Part shown: one piece after another, positions 36,866-48,963 of the stretch
Position numbering within the stretch: position 1 is the first letter of the stretch
Layout of the letters: every line of letters begins with the position of its first letter
DNA from: Eutypa lata
Taxonomy: Eukaryota; Ascomycota; Sordariomycetes; Xylariales; Diatrypaceae
DNA: 64,000 bases
Reading direction: 5' to 3'
Assembly: GCA_022661535.1 (NCBI GenBank)
Contig: JAKULF010000004.1
Span: 3,968,001-4,032,000 of the forward strand
The notes under the pieces: model-generated
Database searches by the model: none
What the model was told of the DNA's origin: nothing
What the model saw: the letters and a program-made list of their open reading frames with translations, nothing else
Made by a program: the position numbers and the translations under genes

Positions 36866-37667
36866 TCACGACGCCGGTGCATCAGCCTGGGCCTGTGCCG
36901 ACGGGGGGTCAATGGACTTGCCGAAGGGCGGCTGGCCGGGATCTCTTAGGATGGGGTAGTGGGCGTAGATCTGCTTGGTTCGGAGATGGACGGGGGTCTG
37001 GTTCTTAGGAGTGTCGGGGATGGTCTTCTCGAGTTTCTGTAGTGCATTGGTTGGTTGGTTAGCATGTGTAGGAAAGGGCGGATAGGTGCTATCGGGACTC
37101 GACGGATGCTGCTAACCAGGTTGTTAAAGACGCATTTGTTGAGCTTCCACTCGTCCTTGCGGCACTGCCATAGCTGGTGGTTGTTGTTGTCGAGACACTG
37201 CCAGTGCTTCCGGAATTCCTCTAAGCAGTGCTTGTTGAGGTCGTCGACGCTGCGGGTTGATCATGAGCTAAAGTTAGCCTGCGAGTCTCTCTCCCCAAGT
37301 ACCTAGATCAGCTCCTTTCGTCCACGTACACACTAGCGGCGCATCTCGTCACCCGGCGACCCTCTTTCAGACACTCGAACTCGCCCTTGCCGGGATTCTC
37401 GGTCTTGCATTGCATGTAGTCATCGTTGTAGGGCCGGCATCGTGCGCCGATGAAGAACGAGGCGGAGAGGAGGGGCGCGGAAGTAGAACCGACCTCCTTC
37501 ACCTGGGGAATGGACTCCGGGAGAGGGGTGGTGTCGTAGAGGACCTGTTGGTTGAAGCTGTGGTAGCGATAGTAGATTAGCGATAGCCACCTACGAGAAG
37601 AGTCCAATTGAAACCTTAACGGTTTGAAGCAGTAAATAACAACTTACACTGGCTTCCGGGCCGCCAT
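36866..37667 (-). CDS. NADH:ubiquinone oxidoreductase (complex I) NDUFA8-type 20.8 kDa subunit
   Basis: Four minus-strand exons, 37667..37648, 37557..37330, 37249..37117 and 37036..36866, give 183 residues (introns 90, 80 and 80 bp). Four CX9C motifs are exact: CRPYNDDYMQC, CLKEGRRVTRC, CLEEFRKHWQC and CRKDEWKLNKC. Together with FNQQVLYDTTPLPE and NPGKGEFECLKEGRRVTRC they identify the peripheral accessory subunit of mitochondrial complex I that is folded by oxidative CHCH import in the intermembrane space. The first exon is only 20 nt (MAARKP plus two bases), so simple frame callers start it wrongly. The C-terminus is Pro/Ala-rich. Confidence 0.93.
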
Positions 37668-39122
37668 GGTTGAATCTGTGTTATCGAGGTCCTTGTTACG
37701 GATGTCGTTAATTGACGAAGCTTGGGCTTGGGGACTTGATATGGAGCAACTTGAAGGTTGGAAGTTACAAATTGGTGTTGCTGATTGGCTTCAGCCACAA
37801 ATAAAACGCCACATAAGCTGCATAGCCACAGTATACCTAGTCACATGTAGTTAACTGGGGAATTTTAGCGTATCGATTCAATTTGTGCCTCAATGCGTGC
37901 AGCATAAAGTCGTGAGTATTACACCGATCTTCACGAGATTTATCTATAAAGTGTTCCAAGATTGCTTATTAGGGGATCGAGACTTCGAAATATCTTTTTT
38001 CAATGTCACAAGACTGTACCTTCATTTATACCCCGGAAGTAACTACAAAACTACATCATAAGCTATTCTATACTTCCACTGATACATGTCCTATGCTATG
38101 CCAATCGAACTCATGTGAAAATCTATGCTGAGGTTATTTGCCGACCGTGTAGATGAATATATGAATATTCTAGGTATATATATGGCTTCTCGAGAAGGTC
38201 TTGAATAAAGATGTGTCTCTGTCTGTGTAGTAATAGTGCTTCTCATTACTTTCTTTAACTCCCTCTATCACTTCTTGCGCGTGATAATTAGAGCGGAATG
38301 GAGGATATGAGGTAGGAACTACATAGGCTCTCCCGGATTTACGGAAGAGGTGCATACCAACAAATCTAAAAGTCTCGACCCATGGTGGCGTCAACATCTT
38401 GGGCAAGGTTCCACGGAGAGTGGCTGAAGTATGGGAGCTACTCGTTGGTATGGTAAGGAAAGTCAATGAAAACTGTCCATTCAAAAGGTACTCTTTCGGG
38501 ATTCAACAGAGATCCTAAGACCTAGGAGACGAGATGTATACGACCGTGCCTATTACTTATGACGATGCATTAGCGTTTCAAGCGAATGGTTGTTTTTTAG
38601 GCCTTGATTAGGATTAACTGCTAGAAGTTTGTGATGGAATTGGGGGAAAGGAAGATGTGAATAATATTATATGTTGTCGGTTTAAAATGTTTACGTTAAT
38701 AAGGTATGCGATTCGGACTGACAGCATATTGTTTACAACATTCCTTAGAAACCTTTATGAAAGACAGCGGCTTATTTTCATTCGTATCGTTATGTCTTCT
38801 CATGACGTGTTAATGGAACGTAATTCCCTTTCCAAACAAACTTCCCCATTCGTTTTAAAGCAAGGCATATGATTATTTTTATGTCTAACCGTAGTGTAAA
38901 CCTCTATTTCTGTAGCGTTCTATCCATAAAAGGTCTCTATAATTTTAACATCCCAGGATGCTGAAATCCTCGATCCTTGAACTTCATCCACAGGAGCAAT
39001 ATCTGTCCAACTTCTTTCACACCGTCACTCAAATCTTTAACCTGTATAGACACACCCGACCCTATTAACCATACTTAACCCCTTAACGCTTCGGTAAAAG
39101 CAGTGCTCGTTCCCCTTTATCT
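37668..39122. other. Intergenic, no supported gene
   Basis: About 1.45 kb. A 104-residue minus-strand frame (38170-38484) has no recognised motif, no signal peptide and no exon context. I leave it unassigned. Confidence 0.5.
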
Positions 39123-40148
39123 CTATTTTAACGCTTTCTCCAACCAGTCAATCGCCTGTTGGTAGATAGGCTCGCACCTCTCCTCCCTCCTCTTCCTCTT
39201 CTCCGGCTTCTGCGCAAAGTGATGCGTAAAGCCATGAGTGCAGTCCCTCGCCAACGTCCACTTATACGACCCCTCCTCGAAATCCGCCTCTTGGTCCTCC
39301 AACCCACCGAGCCCGGCAAGCTCGTGAATCAGCGTCTGGCTCTCTAGGCGCAGCATGTCCCACTCCGCCGCGATGACGTGAATCCAGGGCGGCAGGTCTT
39401 CCTTCCTAGCGTAGCAGGGGCTCAGCAGCGGATCGCGGCGGTTCTGACCCACGGGCACATAGCCCCAGTCGAACCAGTAGCTCGAGAACTCCAGCGAGTC
39501 CTTCGGGCCGCCCTTGTAGGGGCGCCTGTCCAGCTTTACGTTCTGGGGGTGGCCGAAATCCACAATTGGGTAGAAGACCAGCGCCGCCTTGATGGTGCCC
39601 TTCAAACCGGGCAGTTGGCTCGCACCGAGGGCGAGGTTCCCCCCTGCGCTGAAGCCTCCTATACCGACCCTGGTCTTGTCGATGGGCAAGCTGGTGTCGT
39701 CCAGGACGGCGTTGGCGAGAGCGGCTATGTCGTAGACCCCGGCGGGGAAGGGGTGCAGGGGCGCTTTGGAGTAGTCAAGGGAGACGATCAGCATGCCGGT
39801 GCGCTTCGCCCACATGATGCAAAACTCGTCATCGTGCTGAGGATCGCAGAGCGCAAACCCACCGCCGTGGATATCTAGATACAGCGGCAGCAGGTCCCCG
39901 GACTTGTAGTTTGGTGGGTAGAAGACCCGGGTTTGAAGACCCGGACGACAAGGGTAGCGCTTTATGAGAGTGGGACGTAGAGAAGGTGGTGGTGGGTAGA
40001 TGAGTCTACTGAGTGTGAAAACAATAGACGCTAGGATCTTGAGCGCCCAGAGCCGGATGAAGCAGTTCAGACGGTGAGGAAATGGAAGACGGACTTTGAG
40101 GAGGGGAGGGGCGCCCTCTTGCTCGAGGGCAATTAGAGTCTCGGACAT
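39123..40148 (-). CDS. Alpha/beta hydrolase (HSL / arylacetamide-deacetylase-like esterase)
   Basis: 341 residues from the ATG at 40148. The frame is open upstream to 40448, but that part has no domain-like character, so the internal start is preferred. The hormone-sensitive-lipase-type signature is complete: oxyanion HGGGF (94-98), nucleophile elbow GFSAGG (165-170, Ser167), an acid-containing EWDMLRLES segment and a His in CTHGFTHHF near the C-terminus. A hydrophobic segment at about 29-50 (NCFIRLWALKILASIVFTL) may anchor it in the ER or lipid-body membrane. Substrate unknown; it may hydrolyse small esters or xenobiotics. Confidence 0.87.
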   Translation of the reverse strand: MSETLIALEQEGAPPLLKVRLPFPHRLNCFIRLWALKILASIVFTLSRLIYPPPPSLRPTLIKRYPCRPGLQTRVFYPPNYKSGDLLPLYLDIHGGGFALCDPQHDDEFCIMWAKRTGMLIVSLDYSKAPLHPFPAGVYDIAALANAVLDDTSLPIDKTRVGIGGFSAGGNLALGASQLPGLKGTIKAALVFYPIVDFGHPQNVKLDRRPYKGGPKDSLEFSSYWFDWGYVPVGQNRRDPLLSPCYARKEDLPPWIHVIAAEWDMLRLESQTLIHELAGLGGLEDQEADFEEGSYKWTLARDCTHGFTHHFAQKPEKRKRREERCEPIYQQAIDWLEKALK

Positions 40149-40892
40149 TCCGATATCTTGAATCAATAGACAGTACCTAGGAAGTTGAACAGATTCGAAA
40201 AGAGTGTGGGAAACGTTGTAGAGACAGTAATATGGGTCGGTGAGATGGTAGTAGCAACCAGTTGCCTCTTGAAGAATCCCCAACAACAATTGATATATGG
40301 AAACTCTCTCCACAGCAGTTAATGTTGTTGAGGCCCGACCTCGGCTCGGTCCCAATTCCGCAGTCTGTGTTGTGCTTTGGTATAGAATACTATGATATAA
40401 TGAAAGAGTCGAGGATAGCGCATGAGAATCCCTGTAATTTTCAGGCACATAAATCGGGAATTGTGATGTGCTAAATACATATGTACATGTCGTTGATAGC
40501 TGAAGTCAGCAAGCCACAAGCGAGGGGATCTTTCTTAACCCCACAGTGTGCTGCTTACCTATGTAGTTATGCGGCACAGCTAGGAAGATAAGCGGATATA
40601 TTTGATAAGGTAGTAGAGACACAAAGTGTCTTACCTTTCTGTGAGACAGGGGTTACTTTGTGTCTAGCATACCAGCTAAGTGTTATAAGAGTCTTGATAC
40701 CATAGAAGCTGACCAGAATCTAGAAAGCATGTCGTGATAATATAACATTCATTCAAACCCCCCATCTTTGACCTTATGAAGAATGTAAAACCCCTGATGT
40801 AGTTCTACGTTGGCAAAGAACCCGAGCCTCAGTCGTTCCCTGGTCGTAACTTGCTTTGATCTTGCGAATAGGTAAACACCCAAGTTCCGTTA
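40149..40892. other. Intergenic between a hydrolase 5' side and a regulator 3' end
   Basis: Contains the upstream region of the hydrolase and an imperfect inverted pair, GACACAAAGTGTC and ACTTTGTGTC, around 40617-40662. No gene seen. Confidence 0.5.
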
Positions 40893-42963
40893 CTAACCAA
40901 TAGGGCCCCATTCATCACGCAATCTCTGGACTAAGCCGTCGATGTGCCAGTCCGCCCGCTTAACACGGTCCAGACATGCAAGGATATCATTCTGCTGAGA
41001 AGGGTGCGTCATCCGCCGTGCCGCAACCCAGAACGCTGCTATCATGCACGGATCCCAGCAGCGTGTATGTTCGGGGTCGCTATTCAGCGCAATGCCGCAC
41101 ACGCGTCGCGCATGCCAGAGGGGCGGAAATTGCGCCGCCGCATCAAGCTCTGGCTTTCCGTCCCATTTAGTGAGAGGAGATATCGACTGCGGCTGGTTGT
41201 CGAGCAATAGGAGCATAGCGGTGTGATAAAGGGTGTTCGATGAGATGCCGGCACCGCTGGGGAAAGTCACAGTAGGGAATGTAGCCTCACGGCCCTCCAC
41301 TTCAACTAGCGGTTGGAGTTCCGGAGGCCGATCCGCTTGCCATGTCCATAGCTTGCCCAGGAGTTGCTTCCACCTAGCAACGCGGGATGCGCCGCCTACT
41401 AAGGTTGAAGCCGTAGCGCGAGGTGGCGCTGCATCATTGTCTTGAAGTACCGGAAGGCAAAGGTTCATCACATCATAAAGAAGCCTAAGACAGCGGAGAC
41501 AAGAATCTAGGATTTTCTGAGATTGATCGAAGCTTGCCTCGTAGGTCTTTGACGGACTTGGTATTTGATCTATAAGGTCAGAGATTGTGACTGGGGTAGC
41601 CTGCTTCAAGAGATGATATGCGATTTCTTTGCTTGGTGACGTCTCATTTAGCTCATATACGATGAAAATAATCAAAATACATTGGGGGGGGGGGGGCACC
41701 TACCCAGTCTCGAAAACAAGGCTAGGGAACTGGACCATATTCGTCGTTGGGTCGCATCAACGAGGCGGAATTTGCTATAGTCAAGAGAGGGTTCGCGTCC
41801 GTGGAAGCTGGCCTCCCATGTATCTGGAACAGCCCGGACGAAAAGCAGCGTCCTCACTAGCAGGAAGCTAACCATAACCCGAAGGTCGTAGATTGGGTTC
41901 GACATAGCCTGGAGGTGAAGAGCGGCGACGCCGCGGCGCTCTACCGTCTCTATTGGGCGGCCTGAAAATACCGCCGAGAGCTGGAGGATCCCTTCTAGCA
42001 CGCAAGGGGAAGTCATGGCCTGTCGGACGACAAGATGGCCGAACGTTTGGTTCTGGTCGTAGACGTCTATCTGTGCGGTGAGATGGGCTTAGATTCTAAA
42101 CCATCGGTTATAGATTAGAATTATCGAGAATGGACACTTACCCAAGGGGCGATGTGATGACTGTAGTACTTCAGGAGGCCAATTTCATCATCTGAAAGCG
42201 AACTGCGTCCGGCTAGAGGCCACCTATTGTCCATTTCCCAACTAATTGGAGTCGGGAGTGACTCGGATGATGGGGTCCGATGAACCAAGTCTTTAGTATT
42301 TCTTAACTCATACCTTTCAGTGTTGTGGACACGTTCCCGTTGGGAATGGGAATTTCCGTCGTCCGGCTGGACTTTGTAATTATCTATTAGGGACGTAGGC
42401 CGTGATTCCGATCCTGTTTTGAAACCAGCCCGCTGTTCTTGAGGCTTTCCAATGTCACCCCTAAGTGGCGTAGAGGGAGAATCTGAAGTTTTTCCCTGCA
42501 TAGAAGAGTCATCGTCGATGACGAACTGGAAACCGTGGCATTGTGTGTTAGCATTTCTGGCTGGCAATAGGGTCACAAAGTCGACTAGCAGATTGTCGAC
42601 ATACTTCTAAGACACGATACTCAGGCGTCGTCGGACCTGACGACATTCTCGAAACGACATCATGTGACAATGTCCGGGAGTTCTTATCTCGAAAAGATAT
42701 GTGCGCAACATACTTGCACGCAGCATCGGCATCAGTGCAACGCCGGCACCGCGGTTTTTCTTCATCACCTACGATGTATTTAGTAATTATGCCAGCTATC
42801 TTCTTGACATGGATGTTTTGGGTAACCGCCACTCGACAGTGGACTCACATTTGCGATGTTGTGCACGGCATCGTTCGCAACCGGCTCGGGTACGCTTATG
42901 TCGTTGCTTCGGACCTTGAGGAAGCCTGCCGTCTCTAGCGGCTGTAGCAGATGTCCCTGGCAT
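40893..42963 (-). CDS. Zn2Cys6 fungal-type transcription factor
   Basis: Five minus-strand exons, 42963..42849, 42768..42605, 42525..42142, 42070..41704 and 41626..40893, give 587 residues. The binuclear zinc cluster is split by intron 1 and is C-X2-C-X6-C-X6-C-X2-C-X6-C (Cys29, 32, 39, 46, 49, 56), preceded by a basic KQRHKRTR stretch. The middle region includes SLSDDEIGLLKYYSHHIAPW and SPCVLEGILQLSAVF, usual in fungal-specific transcription factor domains, and the RLxxAYHLLKQATPV region aligns across intron 4. Intron 4 contains a long C-run (G-run on the plus strand, about 41683-41696). The gene is divergent from the MDR gene at 43484 with 520 bp between starts, so it may regulate that neighbour. 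The exon 5 acceptor is the least certain junction. Confidence 0.85.
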
Positions 42964-43355
42964 TATGACTGCCTCTAACTGAAATATATATCGGAGTTAT
43001 ACTAGTCAAGAGAATAAAACCTTTTCATATGGTCATCCTGATTGCGTAAATGTTGTCGCTATGATTATGTTTGAGGTTCTGAAATAGGCATCTAGATCCG
43101 CCTACCCGTGCTGACATAAACTCCCGATTCATAAGCTGATGCGGATCTCATTGCCGCTTTGGGCGAGCGGGTCTAGTTATTAACCGCATCAACATGAATC
43201 ATATCAAACAGTAAAGCCACCATAATAATCGTTGACAAATACGATACCAACTCAGCGTCTCAATATGTCATTAACACCCGCTAGTGCAATTCACATGTTC
43301 GAGGCTGTCCAGTATGGCAGTCTTATCCCACTTGTGAACCAACCTCGGGCACGAA

Positions 43356-43363
43356 TATAAAAG
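43356..43363 (+). promoter_or_regulatory. TATA box (TATAAAAG)
   Basis: A perfect TATAAAAG lies about 120 bp upstream of the MDR gene ATG at 43484, inside the 520 bp shared intergenic region with the divergent Zn2Cys6 regulator. Confidence 0.6.
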
Positions 43364-43483
43364 GCCGGCTAGGCCATATGTGCCCCTATTGCTACAAAAC
43401 CATGTAACTACGAAGTACTATGTATACTAAATCCACCCACCATTCATCCATCTTGTCCAAAACTTTGTTGCATATCATACACA

Positions 43484-44710
43484 ATGACCGATTTAATACC
43501 GAAAACCATGAAGGCATGGATTGCCGTTCGAGCCGGGCAACCCAAGGACATCCTCGAACTGAAGACCAACTGGCCGACTCCACCACCACCCAAGGTTGGG
43601 GAAGTCATGATTAGAGTCTCGTACGCAGCGCTTAACCCCGGCGACATTAAAATGATGGCGGTGAAGATTCCATGCAGAAGAATCACTACTACCCCCGGCA
43701 TGGATTTCGTCGGAGAAGTCGTTCAAGTTGGACCGCCGTCCATCCCCTCCTCCTCCTCCGCACCACCGCCGCCCTCGGACGTGCGAGTCGGCATGATCGT
43801 CGCTGGTACCGTGCCCATCATGAGGAAGGTCTGGGGCGGTGTCGGCGTGCTTGCCGATTACGTGGTGGTTCCCACACATGCGGTTGTTGAGAAGCCCGAG
43901 GAGCTGGAAGAGTGCGTCGCGGCTGGGCTCTTTGGAGTCGTTGGACAGACGAATGTCGTGCTGTTGCGTGCTGCCGACCTGTCCAAGGATGATAGGGTTT
44001 TGGTGAATGGCGCCAGTGGCGGCGTGGGCTCTATTTTGGTTCAGCTGCTTCACGGGATGGGTGTGCACGTCACGGGTATCTGCTCAGCGAAGAATGAGGC
44101 TCTGGTCCGGAGGCTGGGTGCTGAAGAGGTACGTTAATTTTGACAACTTTCCACATATATGTTCTTCCTCCCATCTCCATTTCGGCTGTTATCCTGGCCT
44201 CTCATGCGCTCATAAATTTCATTCTCGTAGGTTGTGGATTACACCGCTCACGAGTCATCTCTCTACGAATACCTCTCTTCCATGTCTACAAAACCTGGAA
44301 GTAGTAGGCCTTTTGATGCGATTATCGACTGCGTAGGGGATGAGACGCTGTATCATCGTTCACCCGGGTATCTCAAACCAGACGGAAGATACATCAGCAT
44401 CGAATCCGGTCCTTTCGGATATTTCAAGCTCAGCAATTGGTGGCCTGTCATGCTTGGAGGAACACCGCGGACGCGTATAGACATATTTAGCAAACCTAGT
44501 GGCTTTTCTGCTAGAGGGGTCCTGAACTTCTTCGAAAAGGGATGGATTAAAGAGGTTCCTGTTGACTCTACATTCGAAATGGGTGATGCTGTGAAGGTAA
44601 AGTTCACTCAAAACTGGGTCTACTTGCTGTTGCTAATCACTTCTGGGTAGGCCTTTGATAAGTTAGCAACGAAAAGAGCAGTCGGAAAGATATTTGTGAA
44701 GGTGAAATAA
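43484..44710 (+). CDS. Zinc-independent quinone oxidoreductase-like MDR protein
   Basis: Exons 43484..44128, 44231..44596 and 44651..44710 give 356 residues (introns 102 and 54 bp, both phase 0). The N-terminal GroES-like domain has YAALNPGDIKMM and PGMDFVGEV. The nucleotide-binding motif is NGASGGVGSILVQL (175-188). FDAIIDCVGDETLY follows, and the short last exon supplies AFDKLATKRAVGKIFVKVK. This is the NADPH:quinone reductase / RTN4IP1-like branch of the MDR superfamily, without zinc ligands. A Pro/Ser-rich insertion (PPSIPSSSSAPPPPS, about 85-99) interrupts the N-terminal domain. Probably cytosolic or mitochondrial redox metabolism; the substrate is unknown. Confidence 0.88.
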
Positions 44711-45646
44711 ATAATGAGGGTGGAGTCCTGATCTGTTTAGTTGATTATCACAGATAGGACACTAGGTATTATACGAGTAGAGAATCTGAGATATAATTGA
44801 AACGGCGTGGTCAATGAAAGCAAAGCACCTGAAATCGAACCCCAATAAAGTTGAAGTAAAGGTTGTTTTGGGACATATTGGCAGTTTCTAGCAACGGTTT
44901 TGCATTGATATTTGAAGGTTAACACACTAGGGAGGGAAAGGGGAAAGGGGTTCAGATGAGATTAAAAGCTGTGCCGGGCCAGTTGTCTCTGTTTAATAAG
45001 CGGCATTAGTCTAGAATCTAACGCCCTCATAACATTTCTCCTCGAAATCCGATTTCTCTGTAGAATTCTTCTCAACTTGCCTCATGACTTCGGTTTTCAT
45101 TAAGGTACAAATGTCATTGAACCGTTGAGAGCCCATGCACTACATAAGGTCGATGTAAACTCTGGCTATCTGATTGGTGGATAACTACTTAAGCTCTCCA
45201 CTTAAGTCCAGCTACCTCATTGGAGGAACACAGACCCACCTAAGCTAGACGTACCCAGGTACCTTGTAGTACGTACTTCGTACTTCGCATTCAATATTTG
45301 TGCTTGCGTGCAGGTGCATCAAGTCGAAACATCAACATTGACATGACATTGAATCACCAACTGCGAAACTTCCCGAATACTAGGGACAACTAATTATATT
45401 TTCCGTACCCTCACTCGTTTGATCGCAGCAAGAAATGAGAACAGAACAATTAATGCTCCAGTTTTTGGCCGCACGACGAACAGACAGAACGTTGTCTTTC
45501 CTGCGTTAAGGTCATCCATCATCCAGCTCGTACTAACTAGATTGCGAAAACTTTCCATTCCACTCTAAGCCACGAGCGTCCTGTCCTCTCGGTTCTGCGT
45601 TCTTGTTCTTTATACTCCGAATATCAGAAAAAACAGATCGGCGCCT
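44711..45646. other. Intergenic, promoter side of the nucleoporin gene
   Basis: No gene seen. A GTACGTACTTCGTACTTCG cluster of short repeats lies near 45270-45288. Confidence 0.5.
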
Positions 45647-46891
45647 ATGTCTACTTCATTATTCGGGAGGCCTGCGGGCAACTCCCTCTTCGGAGCCAGC
45701 ACCACCACGCCAACAGCAACAGCTCCGTTTGGGCAATCTACAGGCGGCAACGCTGCTAATACAAACACTACGAGTCTGTTTGGCCAACCTGCGAACCAGC
45801 AACAACAGCAACAAAACAACCAGCAAACACAGCAACCCAGCCCATTTGGTGGAAGCTTATTCCAGCAACAGCAGCCACAACAGCAATCCAATCCAGCTGG
45901 ATCAAGTATTTTGGGCGCAAGTCAGGCGGCCCAACCTCTACGCGCCAGTTTGATCTGGGAGCCCGGCCGTGAATCTTCTCAGAGTAAGCATGTCTGTCAA
46001 GCTCTTAATTTCAGCATTGCAGAGAACTAACATTGCATTTCCCACCCCCCCACAGACCAGAAGCCCATCACAGATCAGATCGAAGGGATATGGAACAAAT
46101 GGAACCCGCAGACCCCGAACACGGTATTCAAGTACTACTTCTACAACAAAGTCGAGCAAGCACGCGTCCCTTTCTACGGGCCAGCGCCGGGAGAGGATCC
46201 GCGCGAGTGGGAGCAAGCCGTCCACGATAAGCCCGCGCCCGGCTTGATACCCGCCCTCGCGACCGGATTCAAGGCCATCGCCGACCGGCTGCTGACGCAG
46301 AAGGCGACGCTCGCCCAGTTCAACCAGGCCCTGCACCAGATCAACGCGCAGCTCGACCAGATCCTGGCCCAGCACGACCTCCAGACCAGCGTGCGCGCCC
46401 TGAACGCGCGGCGGAAGCACGCCATACTGCGGCAGCGGTGCCTGGTCCTCGCCAGCAAGGTCCAGGTCCTGCGGAACCGCGGGTACTCCCTGGACAAGGA
46501 GGAGGACGAGCTCAAGACGAAGCTGGACACCCTCGATCGCCACATGTCGGACCCGGCCCTCAGCGCGCGGACCGAGGAGCTCTGGAGCCGGTTGATACTG
46601 CTGAGGGGGTATGCCGATACCCTGCGTAGCGAGATTAATAATCGGGGTGCTGAGGGTCAGGAGGGATTGGGCGAGGAGGTCGAAGCGAAAGCCAAGAAGG
46701 TAAGGTCTCATCTAGCGAGAACACCTCTAACACACTCACCCACCTTGACACGAACAAACACTAATGGATTGATTCTTTAGATACTGGAGGACTACGATAA
46801 ACAACTACAGACCCTCAAGACCCAGGTCGAGACGATCAAGAAGGACTACGACGAATGGCAGGTGGACAGAAATCCCGCTTCTACCAAGTGA
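45647..46891 (+). CDS. NUP57: FG nucleoporin NUP57 / NUP54 homologue
   Basis: Exons 45647..45983, 46056..46699 and 46781..46891 give 363 residues (introns 72 and 81 bp). The N-terminal about 100 residues are an FG-repeat region (SLFG, PFG, GSLF) with long Gln/Asn runs, which would line the pore channel. After the first intron comes the conserved NQKPITDQIEGIWNKWNP and FKYYFYNKVE region, then a long predicted coiled coil through the third exon (LDRHMSDPAL, ILEDYDKQLQTLKTQVETI). This is the architecture of the central-channel Nup62 complex subunit Nup57/Nup54. The FG part is short compared with yeast. The second exon is markedly G+C-richer than the first. Confidence 0.88.
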
Positions 46892-47305
46892 GACGTCTGT
46901 TTGACGGGAATATGAGCGCTGGCAATAGCTGGCTGTGATTGATACCAGATAGACGAAAAAATAGATGTCTAATAATGGAATACTGTCCTGAGAAGGGGGG
47001 ATAAGGGCCCGGATCAGTCGCCCTGTACAAGTACTTGGCTGGAGGTGGCCATTGACGTAGGGGGGAAAAAAAGATGTTTGGCGTTTGGAGAATGCTACTA
47101 TTGCTTGACCACAAATCTGCCTTGACGATCTATGTAGTTCTGAACGCCAATACTACTACTGCTATATTATGTGATCCTGATCCCACCATTCTCTCGATCT
47201 TCCCAAGTCTGTTGAAACTTCGACAATGATGTGTGCGCCGGAGTCGGTCGCTTTCCTTGCATGTAGCATTAATCATTTATTCTTTGCGTGATATGGAGAT
47301 GTTTC

Positions 47306-47332
47306 CTCCTGCCTGCCTGCCTGCCTGCCTGT
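47306..47332 (+). repeat. (CCTG)n microsatellite
   Basis: About five CCTG tetranucleotides in the region between the convergent NUP57 and TOM5 3' ends. A CTGTCTAT-type tract follows at about 47561-47583. Confidence 0.7.
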
Positions 47333-47594
47333 CTATGCATAGGGAATATGTACACGGGAGACATTGCTCGCTTAATATACAGTATGCCCGCCCATGGCAT
47401 CAATGCTCGTAACATCGCATCATTGATGATGAGTCGAGCTGAGCTATATGGGTGGGCAGAACCCGTAGCTCTCTCTTTTCCCCTCCCTCATCTATTCCTA
47501 CAAGCCAGCCGACCCGTTTCGTCATTGTCGGCCGTGTTGTGTGAGGTGTGTCGTGTCATAAGTCTGTCTATCTGTCTATCTATCGCTGGTTCGC

Positions 47595-47983
47595 CTAGAA
47601 GAAGCTCGATACCGCACTGACGACAAAAGGGGCTGCGGGGGGCAACTGTGTTAGAACGGACATGTGTATGTGTACACTCATTGTATGATGGAGAGGGAGG
47701 CCTAGTTATGAGTTGGTGGGCAGAACAAGACAAGGCTTGCTTACAGATATAAAGCACGACAGCCGTAGCTGCGAAGTTCTTAATCGTCGTGTTTGCTTCG
47801 GCTTCAAGGACGGCGATCTGCTCCTTGGAGAGCTGGGGTGGTGCGACTGTTTTTTTGCTAGTGTTAGTTACGACAAACAAGCAACATCACATCCCATCAC
47901 ATGCAGGTCTAACTAGGGGGGTAGACGACTCTGCAATCCAATGTAGGTAGGTAGGCAGGTAAGTACTTACATCCTCCAAACAT
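47595..47983 (-). CDS. TOM5: Mitochondrial outer-membrane translocase small subunit TOM5
   Basis: Three minus-strand exons, 47983..47971 (13 nt), 47846..47745 and 47632..47595, give exactly 50 residues. The product begins MFGGFAPPQLSKEQI, continues LEAEANTTIKNF and a hydrophobic helix (AATAVVLYI), and ends SPFVVSAVSSFF. This is the small tail-anchored Tom5 subunit that hands precursors to the Tom40 channel. Introns are 124 and 112 bp with GTAAGT/GTAAGC donors; every junction is in phase and restores the family sequence. The gene is invisible to simple ORF calling because all three exons are tiny. It is convergent with NUP57. Confidence 0.88.
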
Positions 47984-48963
47984 CGTGTCTATGAATCTCG
48001 GAATTTCTTTTTTCTTGGCTGAGGTGGTTTCGATTTCGGGGTTGGAATGCAAGGCGTGTGTGTGTGTATGTTGTTGTGGTACGTATTATGTAGAAACGTC
48101 ACGATATATGCTAAGTAGGTACCTAAACTCTATCATGAAGCACCTCGTCGTCAAATTGTACAATACGAAGTAGAGTAGATTAGAAAGGTTATCAACCTAT
48201 CGCTAGAAATTTTCTGGGATCCACTGAAATTGTTCAAACCTGTTCCAATTACGTATTACCTGACAAACTGCAAGCAACTAGTTAAGGTTCGCATACCGAA
48301 ACCGAGGGGTATCCTGATTGGACCGAGCTCCTCCTGGCAAGAGTCTGCAGCTCTCCTTCGCTACGGGACCTGCGCCCGGGCAGCACCGGCAACGCTTGAA
48401 CTGAACCGGGATAATCCGCCCTCCTACCCACTTCGGTAAGGTTTGGGTAGAATTTAAAAAGACGTTCGTTCGACTTTTGTGCTTTATCGCCCTTATCTTG
48501 AACCGTTTGGCCGATTGACGGACGATTGCACCCGGGGAGTAGGTAGCAAAAAACCACCTTACCCCGGATAACTTATTACCTACATAGTTACTTCTATCTA
48601 CTTGACACACTCACTATATATTCATATGTAGTTTTCTTCACCGTCCTCTTTTTGACTATTTCTTTGTCATTCCTATCTCGAACGATTCTCAGCTTGTTGT
48701 TGAGTTTTGCTTGAGAAGGGCAATTGATTGTGTGTGGGAGTGTAATTCGACACTTACCACGACCTAACAAACAACTCCGGTCCTTTTACGTATGAGTGTG
48801 AGCTGGAGCTACCGAATTGCCCCTCCGCCCCTTGTTTGTCTGTCTGCCACTGCCATATTCGTGGTTGTTGAGGAGAGAACAAGTTTAGATTATTCGTAAA
48901 CTGTTCATACATTAGACTTGGGTATAGATTGACTTGCGAACTATCTTTGGCGGAGGAGAAAAG
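47984..48963. other. Divergent intergenic region between TOM5 and the P-protein gene
   Basis: About 1 kb holding both promoters. Moderately G+C-rich at 48290-48430. I see no third gene and no 5S/tRNA structure. Confidence 0.5.
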
